Both the position numbers and the translations under genes were made by a program. DNA of 64,000 bases, from NCBI RefSeq assembly GCF_000717345.1, contig NZ_JNZA01000008.1:309796-373795 (forward strand), given 5' to 3'. Positions within the stretch are counted from its first letter, which is position 1; every line of letters starts with the position of its first letter. Under the pieces are notes generated by a model. That model saw nothing but the letters and a program-made list of their open reading frames with translations, ran no database searches and was not told where the DNA came from. This DNA comes from Streptomyces lydicus. GTDB lineage: Bacteria > Actinomycetota > Actinomycetes > Streptomycetales > Streptomycetaceae. Shown in pieces: positions 56,702 to 64,000 of the stretch.

Positions 56702-57430
56702 ATGAGCAGCAGTACGGAACGCAGGACCGACGGCCGCGGCCGGACGACGGGCAGTGTGCTGTCCGGTCTGGCCGTGGCCCTCGGCTGTGCGCTGTTCCTG
56801 GGCGGCTTCGTATGGGCGGCGCTGATCTACCGGCCCTATACGGTGCCGACGGATTCGATGTCACCGACGATCGCGCCCGGCGCCCGGGTCATCGCCGAGA
56901 AGGTGGACGGCTCCGAGATACGCCGCGGCGACGTCGTCGTCTTCAAGGACTCCGTGTGGGGCGCCCTGCCGATGGTCAAGCGCGTCGTCGGCGTCGGCGG
57001 CGACAAGGTCTCCTGCTGCACCAAGCGCGGCCTGCTGACGGTCAACGGAACCCCCATCGAGGAACCGTATCTGCAGGGCAACGGCCCCGCCTCGCCCATC
57101 GGCTTCAAGGCCAAGGTCCCGGCCGGCCAGCTCTTCCTGCTCGGTGACCACCGCAGCGACTCCCTCGACTCCCGGGTCCACCTCACCGACGGCGACCACG
57201 GGTCGGTCTCCCGCCGCGCCGTCCAGGCCCGCGTCGACGCCCGCGCCTGGCCGCTGGGAAGCGTCGGCGTGATGCAGCGCCCGGCCGCCTTCTCCGCCCT
57301 CCCCGGCGGCACCTCCCGGCCCGGCCCGATCCAGCCGATCACTCTCGCCGTCGTCGCCGGCGCGGTCCTCATCCTCGGCGGAGCGGCCTACGGGCCCCTC
57401 GCCCGGCGCAAGACACGCCCGCGTGACTGA
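56702..57430 (+). CDS. sipZ: type I signal peptidase, fourth of four
   Basis: A 242-residue enzyme, more distant from the other three. One helix near residues 18-42, catalytic Ser52 in VPTDSMSPTI, Lys93 in MVKRVVGVGGD, and LLGDHRSDSLDSR. A C-terminal helix (TLAVVAGAVLILGGAAYGPL) gives a two-helix topology. ATG at 56702 follows GGGAGCTGGG. The stop overlaps the Nudix gene by 8 bp. Symbol by position, tentative. Confidence 0.9.
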   Translation: MSSSTERRTDGRGRTTGSVLSGLAVALGCALFLGGFVWAALIYRPYTVPTDSMSPTIAPGARVIAEKVDGSEIRRGDVVVFKDSVWGALPMVKRVVGVGGDKVSCCTKRGLLTVNGTPIEEPYLQGNGPASPIGFKAKVPAGQLFLLGDHRSDSLDSRVHLTDGDHGSVSRRAVQARVDARAWPLGSVGVMQRPAAFSALPGGTSRPGPIQPITLAVVAGAVLILGGAAYGPLARRKTRPRD

Positions 57431-57947
57431 GCAGCCGGAGGGCGCCCGCACCCCACCGGAGCCGACAGCCGTCCGCCAGGTGTCCCGCGTCGTGCTGCTC
57501 GATCCGGACGACCGGATCCTGCTGCTCCACGGATACGAACCGGCCCGCCCGGGCGAGACCTGGTGGTTCACGCCCGGTGGCGGCCTGGAAGGCGACGAGA
57601 CTCGCGAAGAGGCCGCCCGCCGGGAACTGGCCGAGGAGACCGGTATCACCGACGTCGTCCTGGGTCCCGTCCTGTGGAAGCGCCACTGTGCCTTCCCCTT
57701 CGACGGGCGGCGCTGGGAGCAGGACGAGTGGTACTACCTGGCCCGGACCGACCGGACGGCCACCGACACCGCCGGCCACACCGACCTGGAACGACGCAGC
57801 GTTTCGGGACTGAGGTGGTGGACTTCGGAGGAACTGTCGGCGTCCCATGAGACGGTGTATCCGACCAGACTCGCCGAGCTGCTGCGCACGCTGCTCGACG
57901 ACGGGCCCCCCAGTGCGCCGGTGCACCTGGAGACCGAGAGTGTCTGA
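57423..57947 (+). CDS. Nudix hydrolase
   Basis: A 174-residue Nudix protein. The box GGGLEGDETREEAARRELAE continues to ETGI, matching GX5EX7REUXEEXGU with all metal ligands. It hydrolyses a nucleoside diphosphate derivative; the substrate is not evident. GTG at 57423 overlaps the preceding signal peptidase stop by 8 bp, so the two are translationally coupled. Confidence 0.9.
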   Translation: MTEQPEGARTPPEPTAVRQVSRVVLLDPDDRILLLHGYEPARPGETWWFTPGGGLEGDETREEAARRELAEETGITDVVLGPVLWKRHCAFPFDGRRWEQDEWYYLARTDRTATDTAGHTDLERRSVSGLRWWTSEELSASHETVYPTRLAELLRTLLDDGPPSAPVHLETESV

Positions 57948-57984
57948 CGCACAATAGGGGGACGCACGCTGAAGGGGATCTGCC

Positions 57985-58293
57985 ATGAGCGCCGAGGACC
58001 TCGAAAAGTACGAGACCGAGATGGAGCTGAAGCTCTACCGGGAGTACCGCGACGTCGTCGGACTGTTCAAATATGTGATCGAGACCGAGCGTCGCTTCTA
58101 CCTGACCAACGACTACGAGATGCAGGTGCACTCGGTACAGGGTGAAGTCTTCTTCGAGGTGTCGATGGCCGACGCCTGGGTCTGGGACATGTACCGCCCG
58201 GCCCGTTTCGTCAAGCAGGTGCGCGTCCTCACGTTCAAGGACGTCAACATCGAAGAGCTGAACAAGAGCGATCTGGACCTGCCGGGGAGCTGA
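57985..58293 (+). CDS. DUF2469 family protein
   Basis: A 102-residue protein: MSAEDLEKYETEMELKLYRE, VIETERRFYLTNDYEMQV, DMYRPARFVKQVRVLTFKDV. It is a well-conserved actinobacterial family, usually between signal peptidase and yraN genes, with no known function. ATG follows AAGGGGATCTGCC. A large nested hairpin follows. Confidence 0.88.
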   Translation: MSAEDLEKYETEMELKLYREYRDVVGLFKYVIETERRFYLTNDYEMQVHSVQGEVFFEVSMADAWVWDMYRPARFVKQVRVLTFKDVNIEELNKSDLDLPGS

Positions 58294-58313
58294 TCCGGCG
58301 GCGAATCGACGAA

Positions 58314-58368
58314 CGGCGGGCCGCGCGACGGCCGGGCACGCGAGACGCCCGGCGCGCGCGGCCCGCCG
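58314..58368 (+). terminator. nested hairpin after the DUF2469 gene
   Basis: Outer arms CGGCGGGCCGCGCG (58314-58327) and CGCGCGGCCCGCCG (58355-58368) pair perfectly. The enclosed sequence has its own stem GCCGGGC / GCCCGGC (58331-58337 and 58347-58353). A strong terminator-like structure 21 bp after the stop. Confidence 0.75.
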
Positions 58369-58568
58369 CTGTCTGCCGGAGCGGGGAACGCCGGACCGGT
58401 GCGCGTGCCCGGCATGCGGGGCGCGACGGCTGAAGGGTGTGCCTGGGGGCCGGCCGGGCGTGGTGTCACCCGCTCGGGTGAGCAAGTTATCCACATTCCG
58501 ACGGTTGTCCACCAAGATCCAACAGCTTCGCGCGGCGGCGTCACAGTCGGTGGCGGAGGTGGTACCGC

Positions 58569-59192
58569 ATGAACACCACGCAGGCCGGCCACAAGGCCGC
58601 ACACGACACCCGGACGCCCGCCCGGACCCCCGCACAGACCCGCGACCCGGCGACCGGTGCGGACACCGGCACGCAGCCCACGGACCGGGCGCCGGGAAGG
58701 CGCCGCAGCAGGCCACGTAAGGGCTTACGGGCCGCCGAAGGCAGGCCACCGGGCACGCCGCCCACGCCGGCCCCACCCGCACCGGTCCGGCCCTCTCCTG
58801 CGACCACCCGGCCGCCCGGCACCGAACCCGCTGACGTCCGGCGGCGCGCACTGGGCCGCTACGGCGAGGACCTGGCCGCCCGGCGGCTCATCGAAGCCGG
58901 AATGCGCATCCTGGACCGCAACTGGCGCTGCCGCGAGGGCGAGATCGACATCGTCGCGGCCGACGGCGACGCCGTGGTCGTCTGCGAGGTCAAAACCCGC
59001 CGCGCCGGCCGCTACGAACACCCCATGGCGGCCGTCCGCCCCCAGAAGACCGCCCGCCTGCGACTGCTGGCCGAGCGCTGGCTGGAACGGCACGGCGGCC
59101 CACCACCGGGCGGCGTACGCATCGACGTCATCGGCATCCTGCTCCCGGCCCGCGGCGCCCCGGTCGTCCAGCACGCACGGGGGGTGGCCTGA
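58569..59192 (+). CDS. yraN: YraN/UPF0102 family predicted nuclease with long N-terminal extension
   Basis: A 207-residue protein. The conserved PD-(D/E)XK-like domain covers about 90-207: [44 protein letters not shown], with Glu, Asp and ExK residues placed as in Holliday-junction-type nucleases. The first 85 residues are Thr/Pro/Ala/Arg-rich, apparently disordered and absent from most homologues; an internal GTG around residue 90 is an alternative start. The stop overlaps comM (TGATG). yraN-comM-dprA is a conserved block linked to DNA uptake and recombination. Confidence 0.85.
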   Translation: MNTTQAGHKAAHDTRTPARTPAQTRDPATGADTGTQPTDRAPGRRRSRPRKGLRAAEGRPPGTPPTPAPPAPVRPSPATTRPPGTEPADVRRRALGRYGEDLAARRLIEAGMRILDRNWRCREGEIDIVAADGDAVVVCEVKTRRAGRYEHPMAAVRPQKTARLRLLAERWLERHGGPPPGGVRIDVIGILLPARGAPVVQHARGVA

Positions 59193-60871
59193 TGGGATTC
59201 GCCCGGACGTGCTCCGTCGCCCTGGTCGGCGTCGAAGGGGTCGTCGTCGAGGTCCAGGCCGACCTGGAGCCCGGCGTCGCCGCCTTCACCCTCGTCGGAC
59301 TCCCCGACAAGAGCCTGATCGAATCCCGGGACCGGGTCCGCGCCGCCGTGGTGAACTCCGGCGCCGAATGGCCCCAGAAGAAGCTCACCGTCGGCCTCAG
59401 CCCGGCCTCCGTCCCCAAGAGCGGCAGCGGATTCGACCTCGCCGTGGCCTGCGCCGTCCTCGGCGCCGCCGAACGCCTCGACCCCCGCGAACTCACCGAT
59501 CTGATGATGATCGGCGAACTCGGCCTCGACGGTCGCGTCCGCCCCGTCCGCGGCGTGCTGCCCGCCGTGCTCGCCGCCGCGGATGCCGGATACCGCCAGG
59601 TCGTCGTGCCGGAACGGACCGTCGCCGAGGCATCGCTCGTCCCCGGCATCTCCGTCCTCGGTGTCCGCAGCCTGCGGCAGCTGATCGCCGTCCTCGCCGA
59701 CGAACCCGTACCCGAAGAAGAAGATCCACTGGAAGAGGGCCGCCCCGACCCGCTGCTGGCCGGCCTGCTCGTCCCCGGTACCGGCGTCAGCGCCGGCCTG
59801 CCACGCGGCGAGCACGCCCCCGACCTCGCCGACGTCGCAGGCCAGGAAACCGCCCGCCGAGCCCTCGAAGTCGCTGCCGCCGGACGCCACCACATCTTCC
59901 TGAAAGGCCCGCCCGGCGCCGGCAAGACGATGCTCGCCGAACGCCTCCCGGGCCTGCTGCCACCCCTGACCCCCAAGGAATCCCTGGAGGTCACCGCCGT
60001 CCACTCGGTCGCCGGAACCCTCCCCCCAGGACAACCGCTGGTCCACCGCCCGCCCTACTGCGCCCCGCACCACTCCGCGACCATGGCGTCCCTCGTCGGC
60101 GGCGGCAGCGGAATGCCCCGCCCCGGAGCCGTCTCCCTCGCCCACCACGGCGTGCTCTTCATGGACGAGGCCGCCGAGTGCAGCCCGAGTGTCCTGGACG
60201 CACTGCGCCAGCCGCTGGAATCCGGCCACGTCGTCGTCGCCCGCGCCGCCGGCATGCTGCGGATGCCCGCCCGCTTCCTCCTCGCCCTCGCCGCCAACCC
60301 GTGCCCCTGCGGACGTCACGGCACCACCGGCGGAGGCTGCGAATGCCGGCCGTCCTCCATCCGCCGCTATCGCTCCCGGCTGTCCGGCCCGCTGATGGAC
60401 CGCGTGGACCTACGGATCTCCGTGGAACCCGTCGCCCGCTCCGAACTGGTCGCCTTCGGCCGCAGCGCCGAATCCACTGCGACCGTCGCCGCACGCGTAC
60501 AGGCCGCCCGCGAACGCGCCGAGGCCCGCCTCGCCGGCACCCCCTGGCACACCAACAGCGAAGTACCCGGCCACGAACTCCGAACCCGATGGCAGGTGCA
60601 GCCCGGCGCCCTCGCCCAAGCGGAACGCGACCTCGAATGCGGCCTCCTGACCGCCCGCGGCCTCGACCGCGTCCTGCGCGTCGCCTGGACCGCCGCCGAC
60701 CTCGCCGGCCGCGACCGCCCCACTGCAGAAGACGTCAACTGGGCCCTGGAACTGCGCACCGGCGTACGACGTGGAGCGCTCACCACAGCGGGCGCGGGCG
60801 GCGCCAGCGCAGACCTCGGCGCACACCACCGCGAGACCGCCACCACGCGGCCGCCCGGCAAGCAGGGATGA
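59192..60871 (+). CDS. comM: ComM/YifB-type Mg-chelatase-like AAA+ ATPase
   Basis: A 559-residue protein. The N-terminal Lon-protease-like fold (VALVGVEGVVVEVQADLEPG, SGFDLAVACAVLGA) precedes the AAA+ domain with Walker A GPPGAGKT (about 239-246), Walker B VLFMDEAAEC, and the cysteine cluster NPCPCGRHG...GGCECRPS. ComM is a hexameric helicase that aids branch migration during natural transformation; in Streptomyces the role is inferred from the family and the neighbouring dprA. Confidence 0.92.
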   Translation: MGFARTCSVALVGVEGVVVEVQADLEPGVAAFTLVGLPDKSLIESRDRVRAAVVNSGAEWPQKKLTVGLSPASVPKSGSGFDLAVACAVLGAAERLDPRELTDLMMIGELGLDGRVRPVRGVLPAVLAAADAGYRQVVVPERTVAEASLVPGISVLGVRSLRQLIAVLADEPVPEEEDPLEEGRPDPLLAGLLVPGTGVSAGLPRGEHAPDLADVAGQETARRALEVAAAGRHHIFLKGPPGAGKTMLAERLPGLLPPLTPKESLEVTAVHSVAGTLPPGQPLVHRPPYCAPHHSATMASLVGGGSGMPRPGAVSLAHHGVLFMDEAAECSPSVLDALRQPLESGHVVVARAAGMLRMPARFLLALAANPCPCGRHGTTGGGCECRPSSIRRYRSRLSGPLMDRVDLRISVEPVARSELVAFGRSAESTATVAARVQAARERAEARLAGTPWHTNSEVPGHELRTRWQVQPGALAQAERDLECGLLTARGLDRVLRVAWTAADLAGRDRPTAEDVNWALELRTGVRRGALTTAGAGGASADLGAHHRETATTRPPGKQG

Positions 60872-60874
60872 GCC

Positions 60875-62089
60875 ATGACCGGAATCGACGCCTGGGGCTT
60901 CGCCACCGGCGCCCCGCCCGCCCCACCAGCACCCTGCCAGCCCTACGAACCACAGCGCACCGCTCGCGCCGCGCTCACCCGGATCCTCGAACCGGGCGAC
61001 GAGACCGCCGGCCGCTGGCTCCGCGAAATGGGCCCGGTAGCCCTGTGGCACGCACTCGCCGACGACGACGCCGTCCCGCCGACGGGCGCGAGCCGGACCA
61101 AGATCGCGGGCCTGAGACTACGGGCCGCCCGGGCCCGCCCCGCCGAGGACCTCGCCGAGGTCGCCGCCCTCGGCGGCCGCTTCCTCTGCCCCGGCGACGA
61201 CGAATGGCCCAGCCAGCTCGACGACCTCGGTGATGCCCGCCCCATCGGCCTCTGGGTGCGCGGGAAGGCCAACCTCAGGCTGTGGGCGCTGCGGTCCGTC
61301 TCCGTCGTCGGGGCCCGGGCCTGCACCGAATACGGCGCCCACCTCGCCGCCACCCTCAGCGCCGGACTCGCCGACCGCGGCTGGACCGTCGCCTCCGGAG
61401 CCGCCTACGGCATCGACGGCGCGGCCCACCGAGGCACCCTCGCCGCGGACGGCGCCACCATCGCCGTACTCGCCTGCGGCGTCGACTACGCCTACCCGCG
61501 AGGCCACACCGAACTGATCGGCAGAATCGCCGAACAAGGCTTACTGGTAGCCGAGTTGGCGCCCGGTGACCACCCCACCCGCAGCCGCTTCGTCCAACGC
61601 AACCGCGTGATCGCCGCACTCACCAGAGGCACCGTCGTCGTGGAGGCCGAACTCCGCAGCGGCTCACTGGTCACCGCCCGGCGCGCACTCGCCCTCGGCC
61701 GCTACACGATGGGCATGCCGGGCCCCGTCACCAGCGGCCTGTCCGCCGGCGTCCACCAACTCCTGCGCGGCGAGGCCGCGGTGGTCACCGACGCCGACGA
61801 AGTCATCGAACTCGTCGGCAGCATCGGCGACCTCGCCCCCGAACACCGCGGACCGACCCTGGTCCGCGACCTCCTCGACCCCGTCGCAACCCGCGTGCTG
61901 GAGGCGCTGCCGGCCCGCGGTGGCACGGACAGCGCACGCCTGGCGCGCGAAGCCGGCACGCCCCGCGACCTCACCCACGCCAAGCTCCTGGAGCTGCAGT
62001 CCCTCGGATTCGTTCAAAGGTACGGCGACCACTGGGAGTTGGCGCGACGCGCCGAGAGCACCGACGGTTCCCGGCGAGGCGGTCCTTGA
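60875..62089 (+). CDS. dprA: DNA processing protein DprA
   Basis: A 404-residue DprA/Smf protein that loads RecA on incoming single-stranded DNA. The Rossmann-like core is SVVGARACTEYGAHLAATLS, TVASGAAYGIDGAAHRGTLA, GVDYAYPRGHTELI, RSRFVQRNRVIAALT and VVVEAELRSGSLVTARRALA. A C-terminal winged helix (DSARLAREAGTPRDLTHAKL) is present. It starts 3 bp after comM. In non-competent actinomycetes its role is uncertain. Confidence 0.93.
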   Translation: MTGIDAWGFATGAPPAPPAPCQPYEPQRTARAALTRILEPGDETAGRWLREMGPVALWHALADDDAVPPTGASRTKIAGLRLRAARARPAEDLAEVAALGGRFLCPGDDEWPSQLDDLGDARPIGLWVRGKANLRLWALRSVSVVGARACTEYGAHLAATLSAGLADRGWTVASGAAYGIDGAAHRGTLAADGATIAVLACGVDYAYPRGHTELIGRIAEQGLLVAELAPGDHPTRSRFVQRNRVIAALTRGTVVVEAELRSGSLVTARRALALGRYTMGMPGPVTSGLSAGVHQLLRGEAAVVTDADEVIELVGSIGDLAPEHRGPTLVRDLLDPVATRVLEALPARGGTDSARLAREAGTPRDLTHAKLLELQSLGFVQRYGDHWELARRAESTDGSRRGGP

Positions 62090-62450
62090 CCTGGGGCGAA
62101 CGGGTGAAAGGGTGAGGGGAATGACCGCAGAATCCAGGTTTGCCGTACTTCGCCGCACCCGTCCGCCCCATGGGCGGACCGCGATGTGGCGCAACGGGCG
62201 CACGGGCGCCAGCCCGCCGTGCCACCGCGTGCGTCCGCACGGCCCTCCGAACGCCTGCACCCGGCACCGCATGCGGATGTCGACACGCCGTACGAGGTAA
62301 CCCTGAGGTGCGGGCAGCGGAACGTATCTGCGCACCCCCGAACTCGCTCTCCTCGCGCACCGCAACACTCCGGTCACGCTACGCTCACAGGCAATTCAAC
62401 CCTCATGCATCCACCCACCCACGTCTCGGCAGAACGGCTCAAGGCGACGA
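62090..62450. other. 361-bp region upstream of whiG
   Basis: It contains an open frame 62121-62300 (59 codons, GAGGGGA just before ATG) that is Arg/Pro/His-rich and looks like random high-GC translation; I do not accept it as a gene. The remainder presumably holds the whiG promoter, with TACGCT near 62376 as a possible -10. Confidence 0.4.
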
Positions 62451-63287
62451 ATGCCCCAGCACACCTCCGGGTCTGACCGCGCGGCAGTACCACCCGCCGC
62501 GCGCGGCAGCGTGCGCCCCGCCGCGCCCAGCTCCCTCGACGAGCTGTGGCGCTCCTACAAGGCATCGGGCGACGGCAGGCTGCGGGAACAACTGATCCTG
62601 CACTACTCGCCACTGGTCAAATACGTCGCCGGCCGCGTCAGCGTCGGCCTGCCGCCCAACGTGGAGCAGGCCGACTTCGTCTCCTCCGGAGTCTTCGGAC
62701 TGATCGACGCCATCGAGAAGTTCGACCCCGAACGCTCCATCAAATTCGAGACCTACGCCATCACCCGCATCCGCGGCGCGATGATCGACGAACTGCGCGC
62801 ACTGGACTGGATCCCACGCTCCGTACGCCAGAAAGCCCGCGCCGTCGAGCGTGCCTACGCCACCCTTGAGGCCCAGCTGCGCCGGACCCCCACGGAGGCG
62901 GAGGTCGCCGCGGAAATGGGCATCGCGCTGGAGGAGCTCCACGGAGTGTTCAGCCAGCTGTCCCTGGCGAACGTGGTGGCGCTGGAAGAGCTGCTGCACG
63001 TCGGCGGCGAGGGTGGTGAACGGCTGAGCCTGATGGACACCCTCGAGGACACGGCCGCCGAGAACCCCGTCGAGATCGCCGAGGACCGCGAACTGAGACG
63101 GCTCCTCGCACGGGCCATCAACACCCTCCCCGACCGGGAGAAGACCGTGGTCACCCTCTACTACTACGAGGGCCTCACACTCGCCGAGATCGGCAATGTC
63201 CTCGGCGTCACGGAGAGCAGGGTCAGCCAGATCCACACCAAATCCGTGCTCCAGCTCCGGGCGAAACTCGCCGACGTCGGCCGCTGA
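62451..63287 (+). CDS. whiG: RNA polymerase sigma factor WhiG
   Basis: A 278-residue FliA/SigD-type sigma factor that commits aerial hyphae to sporulation and is held by the anti-sigma RsiG with c-di-GMP. Region 2: [60 protein letters not shown]. Region 3: [17 protein letters not shown]. Region 4: [38 protein letters not shown]. The N terminus [19 protein letters not shown] is the streptomycete form. ATG follows AAGGCGACGA. Confidence 0.96.
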   Translation: MPQHTSGSDRAAVPPAARGSVRPAAPSSLDELWRSYKASGDGRLREQLILHYSPLVKYVAGRVSVGLPPNVEQADFVSSGVFGLIDAIEKFDPERSIKFETYAITRIRGAMIDELRALDWIPRSVRQKARAVERAYATLEAQLRRTPTEAEVAAEMGIALEELHGVFSQLSLANVVALEELLHVGGEGGERLSLMDTLEDTAAENPVEIAEDRELRRLLARAINTLPDREKTVVTLYYYEGLTLAEIGNVLGVTESRVSQIHTKSVLQLRAKLADVGR

Positions 63288-63370
63288 GACACGGCCGGCC
63301 GGCCGCGTCCGCGCACACCGTGTCGCCATGCGGAGTGCCGCGGCCGGGGCGCCATCCGTAGAGTGGGGGC

Positions 63371-63955
63371 GTGCCCAGGATTCGAGCGGCCTCTGTGGCC
63401 GAGCACCGGACCATGCAGCGCGGCGCCCTGTTGGACGCCGCTCGCACCCTGCTGTCCGAAGGCGGAACGGAAGCGCTGACCTTCCCCGCCCTCGCCGAGC
63501 GGACGGGACTCGCGCGCTCCTCCGTGTACGAGTACTTCCGCTCGCGAGCGGCCGTCGTCGAAGAGCTGTGCGCCGTCGACTTCCCGGTATGGGCCGCCGA
63601 GGTCGCGGCGGCGATGGAACGCGTCGAGCGTCCCGAGGAGAAGATCGAGGCGTATGTCCGCCGGCAGCTGGCACTGGTCGGCGACCGGCGCCACCGTGCC
63701 GTCGTCGCCATCTCGGCCGGTGAGCTGGACGCGGGCGCACGCGAAAAGATCCGCGCGGCGCACGGCGGGCTCATCGCCATGATCGTCGAGGCGCTCGCCG
63801 CCCTCGGCCACGAACAGCCCCGGCTCGCGGCCATGCTTCTCCAGGGCGTCGTCGACGCCGCGGTCCGCCGCATCGAACTCGGCGCCGCGGAAGACCCGAC
63901 CGACATCACCGAGGCAGCGGTCACCATGGCCCTTCGTGGCGTGACCCACCCGTAG
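63371..63955 (+). CDS. TetR-family transcriptional regulator
   Basis: A 194-residue regulator. The N-terminal helix-turn-helix is RGALLDAARTLLSEGG, LTFPALAERTGLARSSVYEYFRSR; the C-terminal ligand domain is helical. GTG at 63371 has no ribosome site, but TAGAGT (63359-63364) ends 6 nt before it, suggesting a leaderless mRNA. It follows whiG as in other streptomycetes; its targets are unknown. Confidence 0.88.
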   Translation: MPRIRAASVAEHRTMQRGALLDAARTLLSEGGTEALTFPALAERTGLARSSVYEYFRSRAAVVEELCAVDFPVWAAEVAAAMERVERPEEKIEAYVRRQLALVGDRRHRAVVAISAGELDAGAREKIRAAHGGLIAMIVEALAALGHEQPRLAAMLLQGVVDAAVRRIELGAAEDPTDITEAAVTMALRGVTHP

Positions 63956-64000
63956 CCTCGGGACCTTTTCCTCGGGGGCCCCTCCCCCCCGCCCCACCCC

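Noticed and set aside
62121..62300. A 59-codon frame with a ribosome-like site before whiG
   Set aside because: Composition is Arg/Pro/His/Gly random high-GC translation, with no motif or recognised homologue.

Overview
The window is chromosomal DNA of a high-GC actinomycete, almost certainly a Streptomyces. The evidence is the very high GC at third codon positions, frequent GTG and TTG starts, TGATG and GTGA start/stop couplings, the developmental genes nsdA and whiG, a lysine-tailed HupS, and a core gene order that matches from memory the gltX-to-whiG segment of Streptomyces coelicolor. I see no phage, plasmid, insertion sequence, CRISPR array or secondary-metabolite cluster. Most of the window is conserved housekeeping sequence with small accessory patches.

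Layout. 1-4300: end of an unidentified gene, an FAH-fold hydrolase, gltX, a HAD phosphatase, a five-gene tRNA-Gln/tRNA-Glu array, and the eroded remnant of a DUF4188 gene. 4361-8755: ndgR divergent from leuCD, then hupS and two small conserved genes. 8736-17580: cofC, plsC-gpsA, ddlA, a DUF3515 protein, a lone Lrp/AsnC ligand domain, thiL, thiD, rpmB and a DAK2 protein. 17621-26113: recG (interrupted by an intein), rsmD, coaD, a coiled-coil protein with a Q/P/Y-rich tail, yceD, rpmF, rnc and mutM. 26141-28373: accessory HxlR regulator with a flavodoxin-like protein, and a CAP-domain protein. 28506-35053: acyP, a small coiled-coil gene, smc and the glucose permease glcP. 35190-37950: accessory patch with a cupin remnant, a luciferase-like oxidoreductase and an NCS1 permease. 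38260-48955: ftsY, a PrimPol-like protein, nsdA, amtB-glnK-glnD and ffh. 49031-58293: a methyltransferase, a SprT-like protein, rpsP-khpA-rimM-trmD-rplS, four tandem type I signal peptidases, a Nudix protein and a DUF2469 protein. 58569-63955: yraN-comM-dprA, whiG and a TetR regulator.

How the genes fit together. Protein targeting and export (ftsY, ffh, four signal peptidases) lie beside ribosome biogenesis and tRNA modification (rpsP, rimM, trmD, rplS, rpmB, rpmF, yceD, rnc, rsmD). Chromosome organisation and repair genes (smc, hupS, recG, mutM, dprA) are scattered between. amtB-glnK-glnD is the nitrogen-sensing operon. gltX sits next to five tRNAs that a single non-discriminating GluRS would be expected to charge. 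nsdA and whiG tie the region to development.

The most notable feature is a 267-residue intein in the Walker A motif of RecG (18539-19339). It begins with Ala, ends His-Asn before Thr, and carries the Trp/Cys/Thr signature of class 3 inteins. Its LAGLIDADG endonuclease has a large deletion and has lost both catalytic aspartates. Other points of interest are operator-like inverted repeats at ndgR/leuC, glcP, the oxidoreductase/NCS1 pair and the HxlR pair; an unusual low-complexity insert in the SMC hinge; and a set of start codons preceded at 6-9 nt by a -10-like hexamer, suggesting leaderless mRNAs.
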